Source of the DNA: Ustilaginoidea virens
Lineage: Eukaryota; Ascomycota; Sordariomycetes; Hypocreales; Clavicipitaceae
Length of the DNA: 64,000 bases
Assembly (NCBI RefSeq): GCF_000687475.1
Contig: NC_057321.1
Coordinates: forward strand, 682,001 to 746,000
Direction of reading: 5' to 3'
A program made the position numbers and the translations under genes. The notes below the pieces were generated by a model. That model was given only the letters and a program-made list of their open reading frames with translations. It had not been told where the DNA came from and searched no databases. Shown here in pieces: positions 10,805 through 21,274 of this stretch (positions are counted from its first letter, which is position 1; every line of letters begins with the position of its first letter).

Positions 10805-13377
10805 ATGATGAGCTGGTGGTCATCCTCGGCCAACACGGCCTTGGATGAGCAGATAGACAAGGCGACAGGCAGTAGCCTGTAAGCATGCCCTTCCTTCCAC
10901 AATCGAACCCCATGCTCAATACTAACGCGAACCCTCCTCGTAGGGAGGACATCGCCTTGAACCTGGAGATTTCCGACGTCATCAGATCAAAGACTGTGGC
11001 TCCGAAAGAAGCCATGCGATCCCTCAAGAAGCGAATCGGAAACAAGAACCCAAACACACAGCTCAGCGCCCTGAATGTACGATGGCAATGCACCCGTCTG
11101 CCTGCAAGCCCCGTGCCGTTTCACACACGCTAACGTTTTTCGCAACCCTTCCCAGCTCACGGATACCTGTGTCAAGAATGGCGGATCGCACTTCCTCGCC
11201 GAGATAGCCTCGCGCGAGTTTATGGACAACCTGGTTTCGCTCTTGCAAGCTGTGGGGGCCGTGGCCATCAACGCCGACGTACGAGCCAAAATCCTCGAGC
11301 TTGTCCAATCCTGGGCCGCTGCGACCGACGGGAGACACGAATTAGCATACATGGGCGAGGTGTACAGAAGATTACAACGAGAAGGATATCAGTTCCCACC
11401 ACGAGTAACCGTGACGAGCAGCATGATTGACAGCAGCGCGGTATGTTTTGTTTCATTTCATTTCGTTCATTTCCTTTCCTCTACCTTTTGGCAGGGCAGG
11501 AGGCAGAAAACAACTCCATCATCACTTTGGAGGTGCGCGTCGGCTGATTGTTCATGGCTAGCCGCCTGAATGGGCCGACTCTGACGTCTGTATGCGGTGT
11601 CGAACGGCATTCACCTTTACAAACCGAAAACACCATTGCCGAAACTGCGGCAACTGCTTCGATCAACAGTGCTCCAGCAAGACGATCCCACTACCCCATC
11701 TCGGGATCCACGCGCCTGTCCGAGTCGACGATGGCTGTTTCGCCAAGTTGACCGGCAAGGGATACAAGGAACTGGGTCCTCCCGACAGGTCGCCCACGTA
11801 CCCACACAAGAATCGCAGCACATCTGCCATGCAGCCGCGAAATGCTCGAGTCGACGACGGTTTCGACGAAGATCTCAAGAAGGCACTGGCGATGAGCCTC
11901 GAGGACGTCGGAAACGCCGCCAGGGGCTATGCAGAGCCGGCACCCCACGGTGCCAGCAACCGGCAAAGCACGGCAAAGCAAGACGAGGAAGAGGATTCCG
12001 ACTTGAAAGCGGCGATTGCGGCATCCCTGGCCGACGTGGAGGAGCAAAAGAAGAGGCACGCTGCCGCTCTCAAGGCGCAAACGTTGGACGCTGGGGCCGG
12101 CCCGCAACCCGGGCCGCTGCTGCTGCCAAGGAACGACTACGAACTGACGCCTGTAGAGGCGGAAAATATCAACCTCTTTGCCACCCTAGTCGACCGCCTT
12201 CAAACACAACCCCCTGGGACAATTCTGCGAGAACCGCAGATCCAGGAGCTTTACGACAGCATCGGCACCCTGCGGCCAAAGTTGGCGCGAACCTATGGCG
12301 AAACCATGAGCAAGCACGGCAAGTATTGCCCTTAGAAGACGAATAAAGAAAAGAAGAAGAAGAAGAAGAAGAAGAAGAAGAAGAAGAAGAAATTGGCTTG
12401 CCGTGCTGTATGTGCTGACTTGCGTAATAGATACCTTGCTGGATCTCCATGCCAAGCTTTCTACAGTGGTTCGATATTACGATCGCATGCTCGAGGAGCG
12501 GCTGTCGAAAGCCTACGGCCAGCAAAACCTGGGCGGTTACAGCTTGCCGCCGCCCCGGCAGCCTGCAGGGCCGTACGCATCCATGCCTTTGCAAGCACCC
12601 ACGAATCTCAGCGCGGCCGAGAGCTTCTACACGGGACAAGCGATTCCTCCGTTTCAACCGAGTCCTGCAGCCCACGCTTATCAGCAGCTGCCGACGGCAC
12701 CGGCGGCACAGCCTCAATTCGCTTTGTACGACCAAGCTGCCGACATGTATCCTGGTCCGGGCGCACCGCAGCAGAGGGCTAACAGCCGGCAATCTAGGGC
12801 ACCTTCTGCGCCGTCTGCATCGCAGGATCCGTATCAGCTACGACAGCCAACCTCTGCCCATGAACTGTCGCAGAGGAGGCAGACGCCATCACAACGAGCC
12901 GCCAATTCTCCCTCGACGGAAGACCGGGCATCGTATTACTTTGGCTCTCAGCAGCAGCAGCAGCAGCAGCAGCAGCCGGTAGAGTCTCCTCCACCGGGAG
13001 CCCCAACCCCAGTCGACGCGGCAGAGCCCAATCAACTAGCGTACCCGACTCTTCAGCACTCTCTGCAATACCAACGGCCCGCCTCGGTTGCCGGACCCAG
13101 CCAAGCGACGCCAGCGCAGTCCCCACGACGGCCCTCGCAACCACAAGGCCAGCCTCAAGCCATCCCCGGCCCCCAAAGACAGCAGCCGCCGCCGCAGCAA
13201 CAGCCGTACTGGCAGCCCCATTGGCAGCCAGCACGAGGGCACGCAGCTCAGCAGCAGCCGCCAGCGACTGCTCAGTCGTGGGCATACACGAGCTACGCCG
13301 CAGAGTCGTTCCCTTCGGTCCCGCAACACGAGCCGGCCAAGAAGCCAGCGCAGGAAGAGGCGCTGATCGAACTGTGA
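10805..13377 (+). CDS. VPS27: ESCRT-0 subunit Vps27 (VHS-FYVE-UIM-clathrin box)
   Basis: Binds ubiquitinated cargo and PI3P on endosomes and starts multivesicular-body sorting, usually with Hse1. Five exons (10805-10878, 10944-11076, 11156-11440, 11562-12318, 12431-13377) give 731 residues. A VHS domain fills residues 5-150. The FYVE zinc finger begins near Cys174 and has the PI3P-binding RKHHCRNCG motif. Two ubiquitin-interacting motifs are visible: [12 protein letters not shown] (about 270) and [12 protein letters not shown] (about 312). A coiled core for Hse1 pairing covers about 360-450. The rest is Pro/Gln-rich with a polyQ run, a PSAP motif at about 541-544 that could bind Vps23/Tsg101, and a terminal LIEL clathrin box. 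Intron 4 (12319-12430) must use a GC donor (GCAAGT) to keep the frame (phase 1, GAT joined). Domain order matches yeast Vps27. Confidence 0.95.
12351..12391 (+). repeat. AAG microsatellite inside VPS27 intron 4
   Basis: About 13 AAG triplets lie between the GC donor and the CAG/TAG acceptor region of the last VPS27 intron. Readthrough would meet a stop at 12333-12335, so the array is not coding. Confidence 0.9.
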
Positions 13378-13794
13378 CAAGACGTCTCGTCGTCTTTGCC
13401 TGTCGGGAGGTTTTCTTGTCGCCGCCACGCCAGGGACAGGGGAACCACAAAAACAGGACGGGGTGTATGAATTTTACTGTACCATTCCAGGCGTAAACCA
13501 CGGTTTGCGAGCTGCTCCGGCAGAAGGAGGAAGGAAGGCGATGGTGTGCAGAATGGGAAATAAGTTGTTGAGAGCACGGCCACTGGCCGCTGGCCGCTGT
13601 GGAGGGGATGTGGCAAGATGGCGATAAGCTGGGTGTCGCGGCGGGGATGGGATGGGCAGAGTATTGATGGTAATTATTAGGTCTCGACAAGCAAGCTGGG
13701 GCTGGGGCTGTATTTGACAAGCCATGACAATGAGAAATATATGGCTGGTTCTGTCTTGACTTTTGACTAGCGATCCTCTCTGTCGTTTTCTCTG

Positions 13795-14060
13795 TTATTT
13801 TGGCATTTTGAGGCCTTTTCTATTTGGCATTTTGAGGCCTTTTCTATTTATTCTTTCTTTTCGTCTTTCCATCTTTCCGTCTTTCTGACTTTCTGACTTT
13901 CTGTCTTTCTGTCTTTCTGTCTTTCTGTCCTTCTGTCCTTCTGTCCTTCTGTCTTTCTGACTTTCTGCATTTCTGTCTTTCCTTCCTTCATTCCTTTTCT
14001 TTTTTTCTTCCTTTTCTATTTCATCTCCATTTTCGTTTTCGGCTTTCCTTCGGCTTTCCT
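13795..14060. repeat. CT-rich low-complexity array (TTTCTGTC-type)
   Basis: A 24-bp direct duplication ending in GAGGCCTTTTCTATT (about 13800-13848) leads into a run of CTTTCTGT/CCTTCTGT octamers up to about 14060. The reverse strand stays open as a Lys/Arg/Asp repeat, which I do not regard as a gene. It separates VPS27 from the histidine-phosphatase gene. Confidence 0.88.
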
Positions 14061-14583
14061 TCGGCAACCGGCCTCTGTTGGCGCCGTTGCCGCCCGTCAC
14101 ACGTCCGTCACGTGCATCGGTGGCGCGGGCCGCGCGCCAGCTGCCCGCCAGCCGCCAATGACGAGCATTCTTCGCCGACAGGGCTGCCCATCCCTGCGGG
14201 AGGGGACCAACCGGACCAACCGGACCTGCGTCGCATCGGCGGCCGACAAAAACATGTGGCAGACATTTGGCCGTGGTGGCCTGCCAGCTGGTGCTCCGTA
14301 GTTGGCTGGGAAACCGGCTGCCAGTGCTTCGGAGTCAACTCTCTGCATTGCATTGCAGTCTGGTCGACCAACTCTCGACTGCGGCAACTTGGAGCAAACG
14401 AAAAACCCGTCGATTCCCCACGTGCATCCATCCCCCCGTTCAAAAAGGGCGCCGGTCCGCCCTCCCCTCTCTTCTGGCCGCCAAACGCCTCCTCTCCCCC
14501 GTCGTCGCCGCAGAACCAACCGGGCAGACGACAGACGAGAACAGAACGACAACGACAACGAGAACGAGAACTGACCACCAGCC

Positions 14584-15575
14584 ATGCCGCCCACGATCCA
14601 TCTGGTCCGCCACGCCCAGGGCCTCCACAACCTCTCCGCCGAGAACGAGGCCCTGCGCGACCCCGACCTGACCCCCCTGGGCGAGCAGCAGTGCGCCGAG
14701 CTGCGCGCCGCGTTCGCGCACCACCCCCGGCTCGCCCGGCTGGTCGCCTCGCCGCTGCGCCGCACCATCCGCACCTGCGCGCTGGCCTTTGGCGGCCCCG
14801 ACCGCCTGCGGCCCATCGTCCTGCTCGACACGCTGCAGGAGGTGTCGGACGCCCCGTGCGACGTCGGCTCCAGCCTGGCCGCCCTGCGCGCCGAGTTTGG
14901 CGACGCCGTCGACGCGCGCCGCGTGCGGGCCGGCTGGACCGACAAGCGCCCGGGGAGCGTCTTCGAGCCCACCGTCCGGGCGCTGACGGCGCGCGCCAAG
15001 ATGGCCCGCCGGGCGCTGCGGGACATTGCCGGCGCCGAGGGGGGGGGCGACGACGACCACGACGACGACGACGCCCACGTCGCCGTCGTGACGCACGGCG
15101 GCTTCCTGCACTTTCTGACGGACGATTGGGACGGCGTGCCGGATGGGCGAGGTGAGTGCTGAAGAAGGGGGTGTTTGTTTCTTGGCGAGGCTCGTTCTTT
15201 TCATCGCTCGTTTTTTTTTTGTCCCTGGCGGTGCCCGAATGTGGCGGCTGATGATGGTGGGCGGCCGCAGCAACGGGCTGGACGAACTGCATGTTCCGAT
15301 CGTACCAGTTCGCCCAGGCGCCCGACGACCCGGACGACGTGCGCCTGGTCGAGACGGCGGAGAGCTGGGCGCGGCGGCAGCCGGCGTCGAAGCAGCCTCT
15401 CACGGCGGCCGAGCAGAGGGAGCTCAGGGCCATTGTGCAGCAGAGGATTGGGCCGTATCTAAAGATTAAACCTGGGGGGGACGACGGGGACGAGATGAGC
15501 AGACGCAGAGCTGATGGCTATGACGTAGAGGATAAACATGAAGCCGGTGGGGACGACATGGACCAGGTGCGCTAG
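14584..15575 (+). CDS. Histidine phosphatase (phosphoglycerate mutase) family protein
   Basis: Probable cytosolic phosphatase of the dPGM/SixA superfamily; substrate unknown. Two exons (14584-15151, 15271-15575) join in phase 1 to give 290 residues. The N-terminal LVRHAQGLHN holds the RHG-type motif with catalytic His10; SPLRRTIRTC supplies a second arginine near residue 59; VVTHGGFLHFL supplies the second catalytic histidine (about His171). A glycine/aspartate run (about 157-167) interrupts the domain just before that His. After the core, the last 35 or so residues are Asp/Gly/Arg-rich and are encoded by the first unit of the downstream 162-bp tandem repeat, so the native tail may have been replaced. 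The closest yeast counterparts would be Pmu1-type proteins, but orthology is not established. The very GC-rich sequence leaves large antisense frames, which I reject. Confidence 0.85.
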
Positions 15576-16110
15576 ATATAGACGGGGCTTGTTGCCGTTA
15601 TCTAGAAGATGGGCGATTTCCCAAGATGAAGCTGATGGGGGGACGACTCGGACGAGACGAGTAGACGCAGAGCTGAAGGCCATGATGTAGAAGATAAACA
15701 TGAAGCCGGTGGGGACGACACGGACCAGATGCGCTAGATATAGACGGGGCCTGTGGCCGTTACCTAGAAGACGAAGATGATGCCAGTGGGGACAACTTGG
15801 ACTAGATGCACTAGATATAGGTAGAGCATAAGGCTATTACCTAGAAAATGGGCGATTTCTCAGATGAAGCTAACATGGGGACGACTTGGGCAAGATCCAT
15901 TCCAGACGCAGAGCGAAATGCCGTACGAATCAGGCCATTGTTGAAGATGTAGCTAACAGGGGGTAACTCGGACGAGACATGGGCGAATCTCTCGAAGAAT
16001 GGGGCCGTTTTCAAGCTGAATGAGGGAACGACTCGGACCTAGACAGGTTGGTATAGACGAAGCTCAGCCGTTATAGCTCAAGGCATTATCTGGACGAATT
16101 GCCGTCTCTA
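15479..16110. repeat. Degenerate tandem repeat, about 162-bp period, overlapping a gene end
   Basis: Copies start GGACGACNNGGACGAG (15479 and 15641 are clear) and carry AGACGCAGAGCTGA, AAACATGAAGCCGG, a CTAGATATAGACGG block and a GATGGGCGATTT block. Copies after about 15780 diverge progressively. The first copy encodes the C-terminal tail of the histidine-phosphatase gene. Confidence 0.85.
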
Positions 16111-16219
16111 AAGATGAAGCCGGGGCAGCACTTGGGCTAGACGCACTGACTTGACGCAGCCCAGCGCACGTCTGCAAGAATCCCGCTTCCAAGATACACC
16201 TCCGGGGACGACTGACCAC

Positions 16220-17066
16220 ACTGACGTAACCGTCGGCCATCCTGCCCTGCCTTCTTCCTCGTCTCGTTCCTTTATCCTCTTCTGTGACGGCCAGCTCTCA
16301 GCAGCGACTAGCCTGCTTATTCCACGTCCCATTCCTCGACCCTTTCTATAACCGCCATTCGATCAGCTTGACCATTCCTCATCTCATTCCTCTTCCCTCT
16401 TCTGTGGCGGCTATTATTTGTTTCGTATCGATATCAGCCTGCCTGTTCCTCGTCGTATTCCTCCATCTTCTTCCATAGCGGCTAGCGTACATTTTGGCAG
16501 TGATTAGCTTTCTTGTTCTTATCTTGATTCTTCCCTCCTCTTTCGTGGCAGCTATTACACGCGCAGCAGCGATTGACCTGCTTTTCCTTGCCACATTTCT
16601 CCATCTCTTCCGTGGCGGCCAGTGTGACTTTAGCACCGATTAACCTGCATATTCCTCGTCTGATCCCAGTGCACCCTCTTCCGCGATGGACCCTTTTGCG
16701 TTTAGTAGCCACCAGCCTGCTTTTCCTCGTCTCATTCCATCCTCTTCTATAGCAGCCGTTATCGATCAGCCTGATTATTCCTCGTCTCAATCTTCATCCT
16801 CTTCTACAGCAGCCGTTATTGATCTAGCAGCCGTTATCAATCAGCCTGCTTTTCCTCGTCTCATTCCATCCTCTTCTATAGCAGCCGTTATCGATCAGCC
16901 TGATTATTCCTCGTCTCAATCTTCATCCTCTTCTATAGCAGCCGTTATTGATCTAGCAGCCGTCATCGATCAGCCTGCTTTTCCTCGTCTCATTCTCCGT
17001 CCTCTTCTACCACAGCCACTGTGCGCTCAGCAGCCGTCAGAAATTCTAGCTCAGGCACGGGACTAA
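16220..17066 (+). repeat. Tandem repeat with 129-bp period; longest open part encodes a 43-residue repeat
   Basis: Degenerate TTCCTCGTCTCATTCC / CAGCCGTTATCGAT units begin near 16220. Three highly similar 129-bp units start at 16713, 16842 and 16971. Because 129 is divisible by three, an open frame from an ATG at 16686 to 17066 encodes 126 residues with a 43-residue repeat containing PAFPRLIPSSSIAAVIDQP. There is no domain, signal peptide or family similarity that I recognise. I annotate it as repeat DNA; a small repetitive protein remains possible. Confidence 0.75.
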
Positions 17067-17159
17067 ACGGAAAGCACGCAACGTGCCATGGTCCCGGCCG
17101 CAAAGGCGGCTTCTATGCCCTGCCGCGGGTTCTGCTCGGACATGCGCGGGAAAGAGCAA

Positions 17160-18215
17160 GAGGCAATGCAAGCACACGTGGTCTTTCATTCGTCATGAAG
17201 CTTCAAGCTCCGAGGTTTTTAAATCACGGTTATTTCATGCGTCATCACCAAGCTCTGTGGTCTTTAGTCACGCTCATTTACTTGCTGCCAAGCTCTGGGT
17301 TTCTTAAGTCGTGGTCCTTATCATCCGTTATCAAGCTTTGAGGTTCTAAATCACGGTCATTTCATTCGTTTCCAAGTTCTAGGGTTGGACCTGGTCCTCT
17401 CATTCGTTATCAAGCTTTGAGGTTTCTGAATCACGGTCATTTCATCCGTTATCACCAGGCTCTGTGATCTTCAGTCACGCTCATTCATTCGTTACCAAGC
17501 TCTGTGGTCTTTAGTCACGCTCATTTACTCGCTACCAAGCTCTAGGTTTCTTAAGTCGTGGTCCTCTCATTCGTTATCAAGCTTTGAGGTTTCCAAATCA
17601 CGGTCATTTCATCCGTTATCACCAAGCTCTATGGTCTTCAGTCACGCTCATTTACTCGCTACCAAACTCTAGGGTTCTTAAGTTGTCGTCCTTCTCATCC
17701 GTTATTGAGCTTTGAGGTTCTGAATCACGGTCATTTCATTCGTTTCCAAGTTTTCGGGTTCTTAAGTCGTAGTCCTCTCATTCGTTATCAAGCTTTAAGG
17801 TTTCTGAATTACAGTCATTTCATCCGTTATCACCAAGCTCTGTGATCTTTAGTCACGCTTATTTACTCGCTACCAAGCTCTAGGGTTCTTAAGTCGTTGT
17901 CCTTCTCATCTGTTATTAAGCTTTCAAGTTCTGAATCACAATCATTTCATTCGTTTCCAAGTTTTAGGGTTCTTAAGTCGTAGTCCTCTCATTCGTTATC
18001 AAGCTTTAAGGTTTCTGAATCACGGACATTTTATCCGTTTTACCAGGCTCTGTGATCTTTAGTCACGCTCATTCATTCGTTGCCAAGCTCTAGGGCTCTT
18101 AAACCGTGGTCCTTTATTCGTTATCAAGCTTTGAGGCTTTTAGATCCTGGACATTTCAGTTTACTCGTCACCGAGCTTTCGGTATTGAATCACGGTCATT
18201 TCATCATCGTCATCA
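17160..18215. repeat. Higher-order minisatellite of 40-45 bp subunits
   Basis: Subunits fall into three types: AAGCTCTGTGGTCTTTAGTC..., AAGCTCTAGGGTTCTTAAGTC..., and AAGCTTTGAGGTTTCTGAATC.... All end in a CATT(T)C-AT/C-TCGTTA-C-type block. They cycle in a loose order for about 1 kb. Divergence is mostly single-base. No frame stays open along it. Confidence 0.88.
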
Positions 18216-18394
18216 TCATCATTGTCAAGCTTCGCCGGCCCAGCCCTTCCGGCCGACACAGACGGGCCGCTGTACACGCCCACCCGCAACTACGAGATAC
18301 AAAAAAAGATGGAAAGAAGAGCAAGAATCTTCCCCTATCCGCCAGCTACGAAACGAAGAGAAAGATGTAAACAAAAAGCAACAGACCCATCCGC

Positions 18395-18640
18395 ACTACA
18401 AGGAAACAAGAAAAGATACAAAGCCCATGCAAGAATGTCCTCCATCACCAGCTACAAGGGAACAAGGGAAAGACGTAAAGAACAAGAATCTTCCCCATCT
18501 GCACTACGAGGAAACAAGAAAAGATACAAAGCCCATGCAAGAATGTCCTCCATCACCAGCTACAAGGGAACAAGGAACAAGGAAAGACGCAAAGAACAAG
18601 AATCTTCCCAGTCCGCACTAGGAACCAAGCCAAAGACGCA
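18395..18640 (+). repeat. Two to three tandem copies of an A-rich 108-bp unit
   Basis: The block containing GAAAAGATACAAAGCCCATG recurs with AAGCCCATGC at 18421 and 18529, a 108-bp step. A third, shorter A-rich partial copy follows. Frames stay open, encoding Lys/Arg-rich repeats, but nothing marks them as genes. Confidence 0.8.
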
Positions 18641-19750
18641 AAGAAAATAGCCACCGCCCGCGCAACGCTTCGCACGCGGGCGCCAGCACCACGCCCTACC
18701 TTGCAGCCAAGAATCCCCTCGCGCAACACACATCGCGCATCCGCCGCGCCTGGCACAACAAAGCGCAGGCTTCGGCATCACGAAGGCCAGCGGCGGCGGC
18801 GGCGGCGGCGGCGGAAGCGATGGCAGACTCCGTGCCAAAGGATGCACGGTATGTACCATTAAACGTGCCATGTGCCAGTGCCGCGGACCTCGACATTCAG
18901 CGAGGCAAAGCCCCCAGAAAACAGACTTGCGCTGGCAAGATATCTAGTATTTCGAATACCCCCCCCCCCCCCCCAATAAATTAAAGAGAAGTGGAACCCG
19001 GCGGTTGGGCGTGTTCCCTGCTCAAGGGTGTGTGCCATGTCACGGTCAGTCAGAGCGGTCATGGTCTGCTCGGTTCTGTTACCATCCCACCCTTTACGAA
19101 ACACGTACCCAGCGTGAAATTTTAAAGGACGCAGCATCACCGACTCGGCAGAATACGCGAAGCAGACCAGAGAAACAAACGAGTGGCGAGAGATGAGAGC
19201 GACAAATCCAGCGGCACCACCCGATGACAGCATGCAGAGCGGCCAGAGGCTGGTCGCCGAAAAAGGGGCCAAGGAAAAAGACAAAGACCCATGGTGCTGC
19301 GAGCAAAGACGCGGCCACTTCTAACATTTTGTTCGTTACATGTCGTTCGTCATAAAGTCGTTGCAGGAACGAGGCAAGAGAGGCGGGGGGGAAAGAGTAA
19401 GCAAAATCAAGGGGAAACAGTCGCAACCTCGATGCTTTTGTCTTGAACAAATCTCCGCCTGGACAAACATTCCTTGTCCCGCCTCTCCTACTCTGTTCCG
19501 GCATTATATAAAAAACCAAAAAAAAACCAAAAAAAAAAAAAAAAAAAAAAAAGAAGAAGCCACCGGCGAATGGCTCAGGATATTCCCCCCCCCCCCCCCC
19601 CCCCCCCCCCCCGTGGTTTGCCGCGAAGCTTACGGACCGCAATATATCGGAACGTGTTCTTGTCGTCTCTTACAACTTGGATGGTGGATTGGATTGCACT
19701 GCACTGCACTGCACTGCACGTAAATGTCCCTGTAGCCGTCGTTGGCTTTT
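18641..19750. other. Low-complexity intergenic tract
   Basis: Holds a CGG run (about 18791-18812), a C14-15 run near 18961-18975, an A-rich stretch at about 19520-19551, a C28 homopolymer (19585-19612) and a short TGCAC array (about 19696-19718). No gene is supported on either strand. Confidence 0.6.
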
Positions 19751-20603
19751 TTACTCAAACGACGCAGTGGACGAGCTGCTGGAGTGGGTGCCGGATCTGC
19801 GGCCGTTGCGTTCGCCGCCGTCCCTGGACGCGGTCTGACGGCTCTTACGGCGACGGCCAGAATCGGAAGACGCAGGCAAGCCTTGCACTATTCCGTTGCG
19901 GGCAAGCATGCCTCCATTGACGGAGAAATTCCTGCAAACCATAAAGGCGCGCATGGCGGCGTTCTCTTGGGCCAGGACGTCGGATTCGTATGAAAGATCG
20001 GTCTGGTACTCGCGACCATTGACCAGGACCAGGCAGGTGAAGCCGTTGTGGTCTCGATAGCACTCGTAAGCCGGGTCGGTCCACCCTCGACGACGGCACA
20101 GGCCTGAGATACGAGCATACAGATTAGTAACCGGAGGAGCAGCGACAGAGAAGACGACGAGAAACCACGACGGAGGGGGGGTGGGCTAGACGGGGCATAA
20201 GCAGTGATGCATATTCTGTTTGCTCTTCAAAGCATAACCTGCGGCATTGGGACGCCCAATACACGAGCAGCATCGACGACAGCTGACGGCCGATAATACT
20301 TTGCTGGGACAGTTGCATCAAGGCTCTGTTTTTTTTTTTATAGACGCCATAGACAGAGCTTGCACTGCAAGCGCCAATCCTCTCCTTGTCGCGCACAACC
20401 AGGTGTGATTTGCAGTCCAGCCAGACAAAGCAACAGCCAGGCATGTTGTACGGTAAAAGCGCGCAAGTCTCGTTGCCGCCGGAGAGGTGGGTTGGTTTCA
20501 ATAGCGTCATGTACACCGCTTGACGCTGACAAGGTACGAAAGCACTCCGCATCCAGGGCTCAAGGAACTTACTCTCCAAATACTGCATGTAGAAACCGCC
20601 CAT
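19751..20603 (-). CDS. Small double-stranded RNA-binding-motif-like protein
   Basis: Two exons, 20603-20573 and 20103-19751, join in phase 1 (codon AGC, Ser) through a GTAAGT donor and a TCTCAG acceptor with an upstream ACTAAT branch site, giving 127 residues. From about residue 8 the protein reads LESLCRRRGW, then PAYECY, then GFTCLVLVNGREY, then LAQENAAMRAFM: the alpha-beta-beta-beta-alpha spacing of a dsRNA-binding motif, with the usual final AAM-A helix. A conserved-looking CRNFSVNGGML follows. The C-terminus is basic (SGRRRKSRQ) and then Ser-rich. Such small proteins are expected to bind structured RNA; the partner and role here are unknown. The 469-bp intron is long for this genome and contains no exon I can place. 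A start further upstream in the same frame (up to 20876) is possible, but similarity begins at the chosen ATG. Confidence 0.7.
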
Positions 20604-21219
20604 ATTCTCGCAGAACGCCAACAAACTCGTATAGATTCGGGCCAATTGGATAGGAGGGAACCGAAGGAGGGAGATGCCTGCGAAGATTCCGGGGCGGGAC
20701 GGGTCTCTGTAGGATGTTCCGCAGGCTACGTGGCGGGTAAGCGAGCTCGGGGGGAAGAGGAACGGCAGGTGATTGACAGAGTGTAGGATAGAAACCCGAG
20801 AACCGCTGACGGAGCAATTTCGCCAATGGCAGATTGGAGAGAAGAGAATGAGGGCTTCCCAGGTTTCAAGGTTCAATGGTATAAAGGGGATGAATGAGGT
20901 GGGAAAGACAAGGAAAAGTATACAAATATATATACATATATATATAAAGAGTCCTTGCGGAATGGGTTGCGTCTTGGCCCGTCCGCTTTCTACGGGCTAC
21001 TATTTCTCTTGAGTAAGAGTTTTTTGCTCTCCTTCGCAAGTTGACATGATGGCGGCACGATTGGGACGGGACGGGGGGTGTAAAATGTAGGAATTAGCGG
21101 AGAGGGGACTCTGCCGTTGTCGAGGGTTCAAAAGCATGCAACTCATGGCCGCAGCACAGGCCAAACGAGCCACCGACGGCTAGACATGTGTATGCTTTGC
21201 GAGAACACACATTGACAAA

Positions 21220-21274
<55 letters not shown>

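Noticed and set aside
14097..15433. Antisense frames of up to 441 codons opposite the histidine-phosphatase gene
   Set aside because: The sense strand has both catalytic histidine motifs and a phase-consistent intron; the antisense products are Arg-rich low complexity, as expected from very GC-rich codons.
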